Assembly (NCBI GenBank): GCA_035315345.1 | Contig: DATFYA010000083.1 | Location: 1 to 61,605 of the forward strand | DNA length: 61,605 nucleotides | Source: Candidatus Methylomirabilota bacterium | GTDB taxonomy: Bacteria; Methylomirabilota; Methylomirabilia; Rokubacteriales; CSP1-6 | Reading direction: 5' to 3' | Shown: positions 19,018-28,801 of the stretch, piece after piece | How positions within the stretch are numbered: the stretch's first letter is position 1 | How the letters are laid out: each line of letters starts with the position of its first letter | Made by a program: the position numbers and the translations under genes | The notes under the pieces: generated by a model | The model's database searches: none | What the model was told of the DNA's origin: nothing | Seen by the model: the letters and a program-made list of their open reading frames with translations, nothing else

Positions 19018-19626
19018 CTACCGCGACGCCCGGATCGTCGCGGCGCGCTCCAGATCGTGAACGAATCGCCGGCGCTCCGCTTCGCGATCCTCGCGATCCG
19101 GGATTCTCAGGATCGCCGAGGGATGAACGGTCACGAGCGTGCGGAAGCCGTCGGGCGACTCGAGAGCCGCCCCGCGGCTGGCGCGAATCGTGACGCGCTT
19201 CCGGAGCACCGCGCTCGCCGCGGTCACGCCCAGGCAGACCACCACCGCCGGGCGGAGCAGCCAGAGCTCCTGCTGGAGCCAGGGACGACAGGCCTCGATT
19301 TCGCTCTGGTTGGGCTTGTCGTGGATGCGCCGCTTGCCGCCGCTCTTGTCCTTCGTCCACTTGAAATGCTTGACCGCGTTGGTGACATAGATCCGCCGGC
19401 GGTCCAGCCCGGCCTCCGACAGCGCCTCGTCGAGCAGCCGGCCGGCGGGCCCCACGAAGGGCCGACCGGCCAGGTCCTCCTCGTGACCGGGCTGCTCGCC
19501 GACCAGCACGATCTCGGCCCGCGCCGCCCCTTCGCCGAAGACGGTCTGCGTCGCACGCTTGTAAAGATCGCACGCGGTACAGGAGGCGGCCGCCCGCCTC
19601 AGATCGTCCAGCGTGGACTTGCGCAT
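19018..19626 (-). CDS. udgX: UdgX-type uracil-DNA glycosylase (iron-sulfur, family 4 related)
   Basis: A 202-residue enzyme that recognises uracil in DNA. Motif A is GEQPG (residues 43-47), which together with the inserted loop KRRIH (98-102) is diagnostic of UdgX rather than ordinary family 4 UDG. His102 corresponds to the histidine that, in mycobacterial UdgX, attacks the sugar and leaves the protein covalently bound to the abasic site. Motif B is HPSAILR (168-174). Four cysteines (16, 19, 113, 131) fit the 4Fe-4S cluster ligands. The ATG at 19626 gives the normal family length. It is monocistronic in the window. Confidence 0.9.
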   Translation of the reverse strand: MRKSTLDDLRRAAASCTACDLYKRATQTVFGEGAARAEIVLVGEQPGHEEDLAGRPFVGPAGRLLDEALSEAGLDRRRIYVTNAVKHFKWTKDKSGGKRRIHDKPNQSEIEACRPWLQQELWLLRPAVVVCLGVTAASAVLRKRVTIRASRGAALESPDGFRTLVTVHPSAILRIPDREDREAERRRFVHDLERAATIRASR

Positions 19627-19730
19627 GGCCCCCACCGCCGCACGGCTCGTGCCAAGGCCGCGAGGGGGGCGCGAGGCCGAGGGCCGGATCGAGTCGGGGG
19701 CGTCGTGATGACTCGGTACGGCCGCTCCGC

Positions 19731-19736
19731 TATAAT
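19731..19736 (+). promoter_or_regulatory. Consensus -10 box ahead of the hydroxyacid dehydrogenase gene
   Basis: A perfect TATAAT, rare in this GC-rich sequence, 44 bases before ATG 19780. No good -35 element is seen at 16-18 bases. Confidence 0.4.
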
Positions 19737-19779
19737 GCGAGCCGTTGCCGACAGGCGAACCGCGGAAGGAGAGCTCCCG

Positions 19780-20760
19780 ATGAAGCCGCTCGTCGTGCTC
19801 GGAGGGCCCATCCACCCCGATGGGATGAAGCAGCTCGAGGCGGAAGCCCGGGTGGTGGTCACCAGCGCCGAGACCGAGGCCGGGATGATCGCGGCCGCGA
19901 GGGAGGCCGAGGGCATCCTGTTCCGGTCCAAGCCCGACTGCAGCCGCTCGCTCATGGCCGCCTGCCCGAAGCTCAAGGTCGTGGGCCGGCACGGGGTCGG
20001 CCTCGACATCGTGGACCTGCCCGCGGCGACCGAGCTGGGGGTCGCGGTGGTGCACGCCCCGGGGTCGAACTCCAACTCGGTCGCCGAGCACGCCATCATG
20101 CTGATGCTGGCCTGCGCCAAGCAGGCGGTGGTGGTGGACCAGCGCACGCGCAAGGCCGACTGGGGCAAGGCCCGCTGGGACGGCCTGCTCGAGATGAACG
20201 GCAAGACCCTCGGCATCATCGGGGTGGGCAACATCGGGCGGCGGGTGGCCCGCACCGCGAACGCCCTGGGCATGCGGGTGATCGGCTACGACAAGTACGT
20301 GCCCGCCGACGAGGTGCGCAACCGGGGCGTCGAGCCGATGCCGGACATGGCCTCGCTCTTGCGGCAGGCCGACGTGATCACTTGCCACACCCCGCATACG
20401 AAGGAGACGCACCACATGATCGACGCCGCCGCGGTCGCGCAGATGAAGGACGGCGTGATCTTCGTCAATACGTCCCGGGGCAAGACGCAGGACGAGGACG
20501 CGCTGGTGTCCGGGCTCGAGAGCGGCAAGATCCGCGCGGCGGGCATCGACGTGTTCGAGGAGGAGCCGGCGTCGTCGGACAACCGGCTGTTCCAGCTCGA
20601 GAACGTCATCGTATCGCCCCACATCGCGGGGGTGACCCGCGAGACGATGCGGGGCATGGCCCTGCAGGTGACCGCCGAGATGCTCCGCGTGCTGCGCGGC
20701 GAGAAGCCGCACGTGCTCGCCAACCCCGATCTGTGGCCCCGGCTCGGGCACCTCACGTAG
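19780..20760 (+). CDS. D-isomer 2-hydroxyacid dehydrogenase (phosphoglycerate-dehydrogenase-like)
   Basis: A 326-residue NAD-dependent dehydrogenase. The nucleotide motif is GIIGVGNIGRRVA (residues 145-157) and the catalytic residues are Arg233 (NTSRGKTQDEDAL), Glu262 (DVFEEEP) and His281 (SPHIAGVT). It lacks the C-terminal ACT or regulatory domains of long SerA enzymes, so it is a short type that may act on 3-phosphoglycerate or another 2-hydroxy/2-keto acid. GGAAGGAG stands 9 bases before the ATG, which fixes the start although the frame is open further upstream. It precedes the pxp-like cluster and may share its transcript. Confidence 0.87.
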   Translation: MKPLVVLGGPIHPDGMKQLEAEARVVVTSAETEAGMIAAAREAEGILFRSKPDCSRSLMAACPKLKVVGRHGVGLDIVDLPAATELGVAVVHAPGSNSNSVAEHAIMLMLACAKQAVVVDQRTRKADWGKARWDGLLEMNGKTLGIIGVGNIGRRVARTANALGMRVIGYDKYVPADEVRNRGVEPMPDMASLLRQADVITCHTPHTKETHHMIDAAAVAQMKDGVIFVNTSRGKTQDEDALVSGLESGKIRAAGIDVFEEEPASSDNRLFQLENVIVSPHIAGVTRETMRGMALQVTAEMLRVLRGEKPHVLANPDLWPRLGHLT

Positions 20761-20797
20761 ACTGGGCATCAAGACTGAAGCAGGGGAGAACGACGCC

Positions 20798-21586
20798 ATG
20801 CCGATCGACGCGCGCCATCCGAAGGAGATCCGGGCCGACATCCGGGCCGGCCGACTGAATGCGGTGACCGCCGGGCTCGCGCCCGGCTTCGTGCAGGCCA
20901 ACCTGGCGGTGCTGCCGAAGGAGCAGGCGTACGATTTCCTGCTCTTCTGTCAGCGCAACCCGCGCCCGTGCCCCCTCATCGAGGTGACCGACGTCGGCTC
21001 CCCCGAGCCGGTGGCGGTGGCCCCCGGTGCAGATCTGCGGACGGACCTGCCGCGGTATCGGATCTACAAGGACGGCGTCCTGGCCGACGAGGTGACCGAC
21101 GTCACCCCGTTCTGGCGTGACGACCTCGTCGCGTTCCTGCTCGGGTGCTCGTTCACCTTCGAGTGGGCCCTGCTCGACGCGGGCATCCCGATGCGGCACA
21201 TCGACGAGGGCAAGAACGTGGCGATGTGGAAGACCTCCATCGCGTGTCGCCCGGCCGGCCGGTTCCACGGCCCGATGGTGGTGTCGATGCGGCCCATCCC
21301 CACCGGGATGATCTCCAAGGCGGTGACCGCCTCCGCGCGCTTTCCCAGCGCGCACGGCGCCCCGGTGCACGTGGGCGATCCCTCCGTGCTCGGCATCGCC
21401 GATGTGAACAAGCCCGACTGGGGCGACTCGGTGGGCGTGCGCCCCGGCGAAGTGCCGGTGTTCTGGGCGTGCGGGGTGACGCCTCAGGCGGTGGCGCTGG
21501 CCTCCAAGCCTGCGTTCATGATCACCCACAGCCCGGGGCACATGTTCATCACCGACCTGCCGAACCACGCGCTCGCCGCGATTTGA
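20798..21586 (+). CDS. DUF1445/UPF0317 family protein (putative hydro-lyase; D-glutamate cyclase-related)
   Basis: A 262-residue protein with the family start PKEIRADIRAGR, the strongly conserved AYDFLLFCQRNPRPCPLIEV, then FLLGCSFTFEWALLDAGIP and a C-terminal FMITHSPGHMFITDL. It is the same family as Bacillus YcsI and the N-terminal region of the mammalian D-glutamate cyclase protein DGLUCY, which links it to 5-oxoproline chemistry. Its position right before PxpB and PxpC supports that link. The catalytic residues of the family are not established, so the reaction is inference. Confidence 0.82.
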   Translation: MPIDARHPKEIRADIRAGRLNAVTAGLAPGFVQANLAVLPKEQAYDFLLFCQRNPRPCPLIEVTDVGSPEPVAVAPGADLRTDLPRYRIYKDGVLADEVTDVTPFWRDDLVAFLLGCSFTFEWALLDAGIPMRHIDEGKNVAMWKTSIACRPAGRFHGPMVVSMRPIPTGMISKAVTASARFPSAHGAPVHVGDPSVLGIADVNKPDWGDSVGVRPGEVPVFWACGVTPQAVALASKPAFMITHSPGHMFITDLPNHALAAI

Positions 21587-21599
21587 TCGCTCGCTCGCG

Positions 21600-22331
21600 G
21601 TGACGATCTGGCCCGAGCCGCGGCTCCTGCCGTGCGGCGACCGCGCGGTGTCCGTCGAGCTGGGTGAGGAGATCGACCGGGAGCTGAACGCCCGGGTCCT
21701 CGCGCTCGAGTACCTCTTGCAGCAGGCGCACCTGCCCGGGGTCGGGGAGACGGTGCCGAGCTATCGCGCCCTCCTCGTCTACTACGATCCGCTGGTGATC
21801 GGCTACGACGCGCTCACCGCCCGCCTGCGCGAGCTGTGGGCGCGCGCGCGCCCCGACGTGCTGCCGCCCGCGCGCACGGTGGAGCTGCCGTGCTGCTACG
21901 AGGCCGAGATGGGCTTCGAGCTGGGGCCCGCCGCCGAGAAGCTTGGGCTCTCGCCCGACGAGCTGGTGCGGATGCACGCGGCCGCCGAGTACTACATCTA
22001 TTTCGTGGGTTTCACGCCCGGGCTGCCCTACATGACCGGCATGCCCGGCCGGCTCACCATCCCGCGCCTGACGAACCCGCGGACCAAGACGCCGCCGGGC
22101 AGCGTGGCCATCGGCGGCATCCAGTGCTGCATCTATTCGATCGAGAGTCCCGGCGGGTTCTGGGTGCTGGGGCGGACGCCGGTGCGGCTCTACGATCCCA
22201 CCGCGGCGGACCCGATCCTGCTGCGCGCGGGCGATCACGTGCGCTTCCGCGCGATCGACCGCGCCGAGTTCGACGCGATCGCGGCCGCCGTCGACGCGGG
22301 GCGGTTCACGCCGCGGATCGACACGGCATGA
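21600..22331 (+). CDS. pxpB: 5-oxoprolinase subunit PxpB (KipI-type)
   Basis: A 243-residue protein of the KipI/allophanate hydrolase subunit 1 family. It starts with WPEPRLLPCGDRAVSVELG and has the conserved YFVGFTPGLPYMTGMP and TPPGSVAIGGIQCCIYS stretches. Together with PxpC and PxpA it cleaves 5-oxoproline to glutamate with ATP in the cytoplasm. GTG 21600 is the only suitable start. The stop overlaps the pxpC ATG (ATGA). In Bacillus the family member KipI also inhibits a sporulation kinase, which is not expected here. Confidence 0.92.
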   Translation: MTIWPEPRLLPCGDRAVSVELGEEIDRELNARVLALEYLLQQAHLPGVGETVPSYRALLVYYDPLVIGYDALTARLRELWARARPDVLPPARTVELPCCYEAEMGFELGPAAEKLGLSPDELVRMHAAAEYYIYFVGFTPGLPYMTGMPGRLTIPRLTNPRTKTPPGSVAIGGIQCCIYSIESPGGFWVLGRTPVRLYDPTAADPILLRAGDHVRFRAIDRAEFDAIAAAVDAGRFTPRIDTA

Positions 22332-23257
22332 GCGACCTCCTCGTCCAGGACGGCGGGCCGCTCACCACCATCCAGGACCTGGGGCGCTTCGGCCATCTGA
22401 GGGTCGGCATTCCCACGTCGGGGCCGATGGACCGCGAGGCCTTCGTGCTCGCCAATCGCCTGGTCGGCAACGACGACAACGCGGCCGGGCTCGAGTGCAC
22501 GCTCCTGGGCCCGCGCCTCGAGTTCACGGACGCGCGCGTCGTCGCCATCACCGGCGCCGACATGGCGCCGACCCTGAACGGCGCGCCGGCGCCGACGTGG
22601 GAGAGCCTGGCCGTGCAGGCGGGCGACGTGCTCCGTCTCGGGCCGGTGCGCCGCGGCGTGCGGACCTACGTGGCGGTCGCCGGCGGCATCCAGACGCCGC
22701 TCGTCCTCGAGTCGCGGGCCACGTATCCGCGCGGGCGTCTCGGCGGGCTCGAGGGCCGCGCCCTGCGCAAGGGCGACCGGCTGGCGCTGGGCCGCGCGGT
22801 CGCGTCATCGGCGCGTCGGGTCCGCCCCGATCGGATCCCCGCGTATCCGGCAGACGCCGAGGTCGCGGTGATCCTCGGGCCGCAGGAGGATCGCTTCACC
22901 CGCGCGGGCGTCGACGCGTTCCTCACCGGGCCGTACGAGATCTTGCCGCAGAGCGATCGCATGGGGGCCCGGCTCAAGGGGCCGTTCATCGAGCACACCC
23001 GCGGCCACGACATCATCTCGGACGGCGTCCCGATGGGCGGCGTGCAGGTCATCGGCGAGGGCCAGCCGATCGTGCTGCTCGCGGATCGGCAGTCCGCCGG
23101 CGGCTACACCAAGATCGCCACCGTGTGCTCGTTCGACCTGGGCCGGATCGGGCAGGTCAAGCCGGGCGGCCGCCTGCGTTTCCGACGCGTGACAGTCGCC
23201 GAGGCTCATGCGATGCTTCGGGACAGCCGCCGGACCCTGGATACCGCCATCGAATAG
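22328..23257 (+). CDS. pxpC: 5-oxoprolinase subunit PxpC (KipA-type)
   Basis: A 309-residue biotin-independent allophanate hydrolase subunit 2 (KipA) family protein. Conserved stretches are GPLTTIQDLGRFGHLRVGIP, SGPMDREAFVLANRLVGN, LILGPQ-like VILGPQEDRF, and the characteristic SDRMGARLKGP and PMGGVQVIGEGQPIVLLAD. It partners with PxpB to form the ATP-dependent part of 5-oxoprolinase. The ATG overlaps the pxpB stop by 4 bases. GGAGG for the next gene follows its stop directly. Confidence 0.92.
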   Translation: MSDLLVQDGGPLTTIQDLGRFGHLRVGIPTSGPMDREAFVLANRLVGNDDNAAGLECTLLGPRLEFTDARVVAITGADMAPTLNGAPAPTWESLAVQAGDVLRLGPVRRGVRTYVAVAGGIQTPLVLESRATYPRGRLGGLEGRALRKGDRLALGRAVASSARRVRPDRIPAYPADAEVAVILGPQEDRFTRAGVDAFLTGPYEILPQSDRMGARLKGPFIEHTRGHDIISDGVPMGGVQVIGEGQPIVLLADRQSAGGYTKIATVCSFDLGRIGQVKPGGRLRFRRVTVAEAHAMLRDSRRTLDTAIE

Positions 23258-23268
23258 GAGGAGCCCCC

Positions 23269-24597
23269 ATGACTCATGAGACGCTCGAGCGCGCGATCAC
23301 CGACTTCCAGGCGAAGACTCCCCGCTCCCGGCAGCTCTTCGAGGAAGCGCTCCGCGTCATGCCGGGCGGCAACAGCCGCACCACCACCTTCTTCGACCCG
23401 TACCCGTTCTACATCACCCGCGGCGAGGGCGCGCGCGTCTGGGACGCCGACGGGGTCGAGCGGCTCGACTTCAACGGCAACTACACGAGCCTGATCCTGG
23501 GCCACGCCAACCCGCAGGTGGTCAAGGCGATCCAGGACGCGGCGGCGCACGGGATGTCGTTCCCGGGGCCGAGCGAGCACGAGATCCGGCTGGCCGAGAT
23601 CCTGACCTCGCGCATTCCGGGCCTGGAGGTGGTGCGGTTCGCCAACTCGGGCACCGAGGCGACCATGCACGCGGTGCGGGTGGCCCGCGCGTACCGGGGT
23701 CGCGCGAAGATCGCGAAGTTCGAGGGCGCCTACCACGGCACCCACGACTGGGTGCTGGTGAGCGTGGCCCCGGATCCGGCCTCCGCCGGCTCGCGCAAGC
23801 GGCCGAAGTCGGTGGCGTGGTCCGCCGGGGTGCCGCCGGTGGTCATGAAGCACGTGGTGACGCTGCCGTGGAACGACGCGGACGCCTGCGAGAAGATCCT
23901 CGAGAAGCAGGCGGGCGACATCGCCGCGGTGATCGTCGACCCGCTCTTTGCGAACGCGGGCATGATTTCGCCGCGCGAGGGCTTCCTCGAGAAGCTGCGC
24001 GAGGTCACCCAGCGCCTGGACATCCTCCTGATCTTCGACGAGGTCATCTCGTTCCGGGTGGGCCGTGGCGGCGCGCAGGAGCGCTTCGGCATCCGACCGG
24101 ACCTCACCACGCTGGGCAAGATCATCGGCGGCGGCCTCGCGGTCGGCGCCTTCGGCGGGCGCGCCGACGTCATGAACCCCTACGATCCGCGCGACGGCAA
24201 GGGCCGCATCAACCACGGCGGTACCTTCAACGCGAACCCGCTCACCATGGCGGGCGGCATCGCCACCATGGAGCAGCTCACCCCCGACGCGTATGCGCGT
24301 CTCGAGGCGCTTGGAGACCGGCTGCGGGACGGGGTACGCCGCCTCCTCCGCAAGAAGGGCTACGCGGGGCAGATCACCGGCGTAGGCTCGCTCTTCTGGA
24401 TCCACCACACGAAGAAGAAGCTCGGCGACTACCGCTCGGCGCGCCCGGAGGACCCGACCGCGCCCGCGCGCACCTTCCTCGGGCTGGTCAACGAGGGCGT
24501 GCTGCTCTCCCAGCGCGGGCTCGGCGCCTGCTCCCTGGCCATGGCCGACGCCGACGTCGACCGCTTCGTGGAGACGCTCGGCCGGGTGCTCGAGTAG
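23269..24597 (+). CDS. Class III aminotransferase, glutamate-1-semialdehyde aminomutase-like
   Basis: A 442-residue PLP enzyme of fold type I. PLP-binding features are FANSGTEATMHAVRVAR, Asp257 in IFDEVISFRVG and Lys284 in DLTTLGKIIGGGLAVGAFGG. The overall layout is that of HemL, yet the HemL-specific surroundings differ and the gene lies between pxpC and pxpA, so a role in amino-acid or D-amino-acid metabolism is more likely than haem synthesis. An AGGAGGAG site precedes the ATG at 23269. The substrate is unknown. Confidence 0.85.
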   Translation: MTHETLERAITDFQAKTPRSRQLFEEALRVMPGGNSRTTTFFDPYPFYITRGEGARVWDADGVERLDFNGNYTSLILGHANPQVVKAIQDAAAHGMSFPGPSEHEIRLAEILTSRIPGLEVVRFANSGTEATMHAVRVARAYRGRAKIAKFEGAYHGTHDWVLVSVAPDPASAGSRKRPKSVAWSAGVPPVVMKHVVTLPWNDADACEKILEKQAGDIAAVIVDPLFANAGMISPREGFLEKLREVTQRLDILLIFDEVISFRVGRGGAQERFGIRPDLTTLGKIIGGGLAVGAFGGRADVMNPYDPRDGKGRINHGGTFNANPLTMAGGIATMEQLTPDAYARLEALGDRLRDGVRRLLRKKGYAGQITGVGSLFWIHHTKKKLGDYRSARPEDPTAPARTFLGLVNEGVLLSQRGLGACSLAMADADVDRFVETLGRVLE

Positions 24598-24604
24598 GGC
24601 GGCG

Positions 24605-25429
24605 ATGACCTCCCTTGCCCCTCTTTCAAATGCGCTCGCCTCGCCTTCGGCTGCGGCTCGCAAAACGATCGACCTCAACTGCGACATGGGCGAGTCGTAC
24701 GGGCGCTGGACGCTCGGAGCCGACGAGGCCATCATGCCGTTCATCACCTCGGCCAACGTGGCGTGCGGCTTCCACGGCGGCGATCCCCACATCATGCGTC
24801 GGACCGTCGAGCTGGCCCTCGCCCACGGGGTGGCGATCGGCGCGCATCCCTCGCTGCCCGACCTGATGGGCTTCGGCCGCCGCCAGATGGACGTGAGCGC
24901 GCGCGAGCTGCAGGACTGCTTCTGCTACCAGACCGGAGCGCTGCGCGAGATCGCCCGGGCCGCCGGCGCCGCGCTCCAGCACATGAAGCCCCACGGGATC
25001 CTCCCCAGCATGATGGAGCGCGACGAGGCGCTGGCCGCCGCGGCCGGCCGGGCGGCGATCGACTCCGGTCTCATCCTGATGACCATGGGGTCCGGCCGCT
25101 ACGACGCGACCTGCCGGAAGATGGGCGCGCGGGTCGCCTCCGAGGGCTTCGCCGATCGCGCCTACACGGTGGACGGCACGCTCGTGTCGCGCAAGCTCGC
25201 CGGCTCGCTGATCACCGACCCCGCCAGGGCGGCGGCCCAGGCGGTGCAGCTGGCGATGCACGGCACGGTGCGCACCATCGACGGCGTGGACATCGACGTC
25301 TCGGTGCAGACCATCTGCTGCCACGGCGACACGCCCGGGGCGGAAAAAATCGTTCGCTCGGTCCGCGAGGCCCTGGAGAAGGCGGGCTGTCAGATCAAGC
25401 CGCTGCGCGACTGGCTGCCCGCGCAGTGA
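24605..25429 (+). CDS. pxpA: 5-oxoprolinase subunit PxpA (LamB/YcsF family)
   Basis: A 274-residue member of the LamB/YcsF family. Key stretches are DLNCDMGESYGRW, TSANVACGFHGGDP, GVAIGAHPSLPDLMGFGRR and VQTICCHGDTPGA, which carry the conserved His and Asp residues. It is the catalytic, ring-opening part of the PxpABC 5-oxoprolinase. The first 20 residues before IDLNCDMG are longer than usual, so an internal start is possible. The stop and the next ATG overlap by one base (TGATG). Confidence 0.92.
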   Translation: MTSLAPLSNALASPSAAARKTIDLNCDMGESYGRWTLGADEAIMPFITSANVACGFHGGDPHIMRRTVELALAHGVAIGAHPSLPDLMGFGRRQMDVSARELQDCFCYQTGALREIARAAGAALQHMKPHGILPSMMERDEALAAAAGRAAIDSGLILMTMGSGRYDATCRKMGARVASEGFADRAYTVDGTLVSRKLAGSLITDPARAAAQAVQLAMHGTVRTIDGVDIDVSVQTICCHGDTPGAEKIVRSVREALEKAGCQIKPLRDWLPAQ

Positions 25430-25881
25430 TGGGCGGCCGCACCGCGCTCGTCCTCCTGGCCGCGGCGCTCGCGCTCGCCGGCTGTGCCACCACGAAGCGG
25501 GTGGTGCACGTGGGGAAGCTGCCGCCGACCACCGCGGTCCAGGACCAGTCCGAGACCCGGCACCGTCTCGATGCCATCGATTGCAAGGCGGAGATGGGCG
25601 TGGCCACCAACTACAACGGCGACGATTCGCCCCTGGCAAATGCGCTCCGGAACATCTTCGTCCTCGGCACGAGCGGCGCCGCCCTGGGCGGTCTCGTGAC
25701 CGGGCTGCCGGCCTCGACCGAGTCGACGGCCACCGAGGGGCTGATCGCCGGCGCCGGCGCGGGCGCCATCGCGGGCGGCGCGCTCGGCCTCGACGGGCGC
25801 GGCCGCTTCGAGCGGGCGTACGTCGCCTGCATGCAGAGCCGCGGCTACCGCGTCGTTGCGACCCCAGAGGGCATCCAGTAA
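25429..25881 (+). CDS. Small glycine-zipper lipoprotein
   Basis: A 150-residue predicted lipoprotein. The signal peptide ends in the lipobox LAGC (cysteine near residue 19). Residues about 80-122 contain a glycine-zipper region (GLIAGAGAGAIAGGALG) like those of small outer-membrane or envelope proteins. Two further cysteines could form a disulfide. It overlaps pxpA by one base but is probably unrelated to it in function. No precise family recognised. Confidence 0.72.
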   Translation: MGGRTALVLLAAALALAGCATTKRVVHVGKLPPTTAVQDQSETRHRLDAIDCKAEMGVATNYNGDDSPLANALRNIFVLGTSGAALGGLVTGLPASTESTATEGLIAGAGAGAIAGGALGLDGRGRFERAYVACMQSRGYRVVATPEGIQ

Positions 25882-25908
25882 GATGAGGCGGCCCGAGCCG
25901 ATCTCTTG

Positions 25909-27030
<1,122 letters not shown>

Positions 27031-27039
27031 GAGAAGTCG

Positions 27040-27432
27040 ATGGCGAACGTTCCGGCGGAGCTCAAGTACACGCGCGAGCACGAATGGGCCAAGGTGGACG
27101 GCGACCGCGCCCGCATCGGCATCACCGCGTTCGCCCAGGAGCAGCTCGGCGACGTGGTCTTCGTCGAGCTGCCCAAGGTGGGCGCGAAGGTCACCGCGAT
27201 GAAGACGTTCGGAGTGGTGGAATCGGTGAAGGCGGTCTCCGATCTCTTCGCGCCGGTCTCGGGCGAGGTGGTGGAGGTCAACGACGCGCTGCCCAAGAGC
27301 CCCGAGCTGGTGAATACCGATCCCTACGGGAAGGGCTGGATGCTGGTGATCCGCATGGCCAACCCGAAGGACGTCGACGGGCTCCTGAGCGCGGCCGACT
27401 ACCAGAAGCTCACCGCCGACGGCGCGCACTAG
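27040..27432 (+). CDS. gcvH: Glycine cleavage system H protein
   Basis: A 130-residue lipoyl carrier. The lipoylation site is in FGVVESVKAVSDLFAPVSG, with the modified lysine in ESVKAV. The start YTREHEWAKVDGDRARIGIT is the family signature. It shuttles the aminomethyl group between the P and T proteins. It begins 10 bases after gcvT with GGAGAAG just ahead. Confidence 0.96.
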   Translation: MANVPAELKYTREHEWAKVDGDRARIGITAFAQEQLGDVVFVELPKVGAKVTAMKTFGVVESVKAVSDLFAPVSGEVVEVNDALPKSPELVNTDPYGKGWMLVIRMANPKDVDGLLSAADYQKLTADGAH

Positions 27433-27450
27433 GCCGGAAAGGCAGCCCGC

Positions 27451-28794
27451 ATGCGCTACATCTCCAACACTCCCGCCCAGCAGAAGGAGATGCTGGCGGC
27501 CATCGGCGCCTCCTCCATCGAGGACCTGCTGGTCCGCATCCCGACCAAGGCCCGGCTCTCGCGTCCGCTCAACCTGCCGCGCGCGATGGCCGAGACCGAG
27601 CTGGTCCGGCACCTGCAGCGCATGGCCGGGCTCAACGCGGGCGCCGACGAGTATGCCTGTTTCCTCGGGGCGGGCTCCTACGACCACGCGATCCCCAGCC
27701 CCATCAACCACCTGATCTCCCGCGGCGAGTTCTTCACCGCCTACACCCCGTACCAGCCGGAAGCCAGCCAGGGGACTCTGCGCTCGATCTTCGAGTACCA
27801 GACCATGATGGCAGAGCTCTGCGGCATGGACGTGGCGAACGCGTCGATCTACGACGGCGCCTCCTCGCTGGCCGAGGCCACCCTGATGGCCCATGCCACG
27901 ACCGGGCGCGACACCCTGATGATCTCGCGCGGGGTGAACCCGCTCTACCGCCAGGTGGTCGAGACCTACGTCGAAGGCCCCGGGCTCAAGATCAAGTCCG
28001 CGCCGCTCGGCGACGGGGTCACCGACCCCGACGCGCTCCGCAAGACGCTCTCTCCGCACAGCGCGGCGGTGGTGATCCAGTACCCGAACTTCTTCGGCTG
28101 CCTCGAGGAGGTGCGCGCGGTCGCCGACATCGCGCACGAGGCGGGCGCGCTGCTGATCGTGGTCGCCGAACCCGTCAATCTCGGCCTGCTGACGCCCCCG
28201 GGCGCCTGCGGCGCCGATATCGTGGTCGGCGAGGGACAGGGCCTGGGCGTCCCCATGAGCTTCGGCGGCCCGAACCTCGGGGTCTTCGCGGTCAAGCAAG
28301 AGCTGGTGCGGCGCATGCCGGGGCGTCTGGTCGGCGCCACCGTGGACGTCGACGGCCAGCGCGGCTTCGTCCTGACGCTCCAGACCCGCGAGCAGCACAT
28401 CCGCCGCGAGAAGGCCACCTCGAACATCTGCACCAACGTGGCGCTCTGCGCACTGATGGCCACCATCTACGTCTCGATCCTGGGCAAGCGCGGGCTGCGG
28501 AAGGTGGGCGAGCTGTCCACCGCGAAGGCCCACTACGCGGCGCGCGAGCTGACCAAGGTCCCGGGGGTGTCGCTGCGCTTCGGCGCGCCCTTCTTCAAGG
28601 AGTTCACGCTCAAGGTCCCGAAGTCCCCGGAGCGGGTGATCAAGCGACTGATGAAGGACCGGCTCCTCGCCGGGGTGCCGCTCAAGGGATTCGACCGCGC
28701 CTACAAGGACTGCCTGCTGGTCGCGGTGACCGAGAAGCGGACCAAGGAAGAGATCGACGCCTACGCGGCGGCGCTGGCCGCGGCGGTCGCCTGA
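27451..28794 (+). CDS. gcvPA: Glycine dehydrogenase (decarboxylating) subunit 1
   Basis: The 447-residue N-terminal half of the P protein, in the split form found in many bacteria and archaea. It starts [15 protein letters not shown] and has [38 protein letters not shown] and the [17 protein letters not shown] region. It pairs with GcvPB to decarboxylate glycine and load the aminomethyl group on GcvH. Confidence 0.95.
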   Translation: MRYISNTPAQQKEMLAAIGASSIEDLLVRIPTKARLSRPLNLPRAMAETELVRHLQRMAGLNAGADEYACFLGAGSYDHAIPSPINHLISRGEFFTAYTPYQPEASQGTLRSIFEYQTMMAELCGMDVANASIYDGASSLAEATLMAHATTGRDTLMISRGVNPLYRQVVETYVEGPGLKIKSAPLGDGVTDPDALRKTLSPHSAAVVIQYPNFFGCLEEVRAVADIAHEAGALLIVVAEPVNLGLLTPPGACGADIVVGEGQGLGVPMSFGGPNLGVFAVKQELVRRMPGRLVGATVDVDGQRGFVLTLQTREQHIRREKATSNICTNVALCALMATIYVSILGKRGLRKVGELSTAKAHYAARELTKVPGVSLRFGAPFFKEFTLKVPKSPERVIKRLMKDRLLAGVPLKGFDRAYKDCLLVAVTEKRTKEEIDAYAAALAAAVA

Positions 28795-28801
28795 GGCCGC
28801 C

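Noticed and set aside
18961-19779. Upstream extension of the hydroxyacid dehydrogenase frame
   Set aside because: Opposite UdgX; the ribosome site and family length fix the start at 19780.
23269-24597. Calling this gene hemL
   Set aside because: Context among 5-oxoprolinase genes and divergent substrate-loop regions argue for another substrate.
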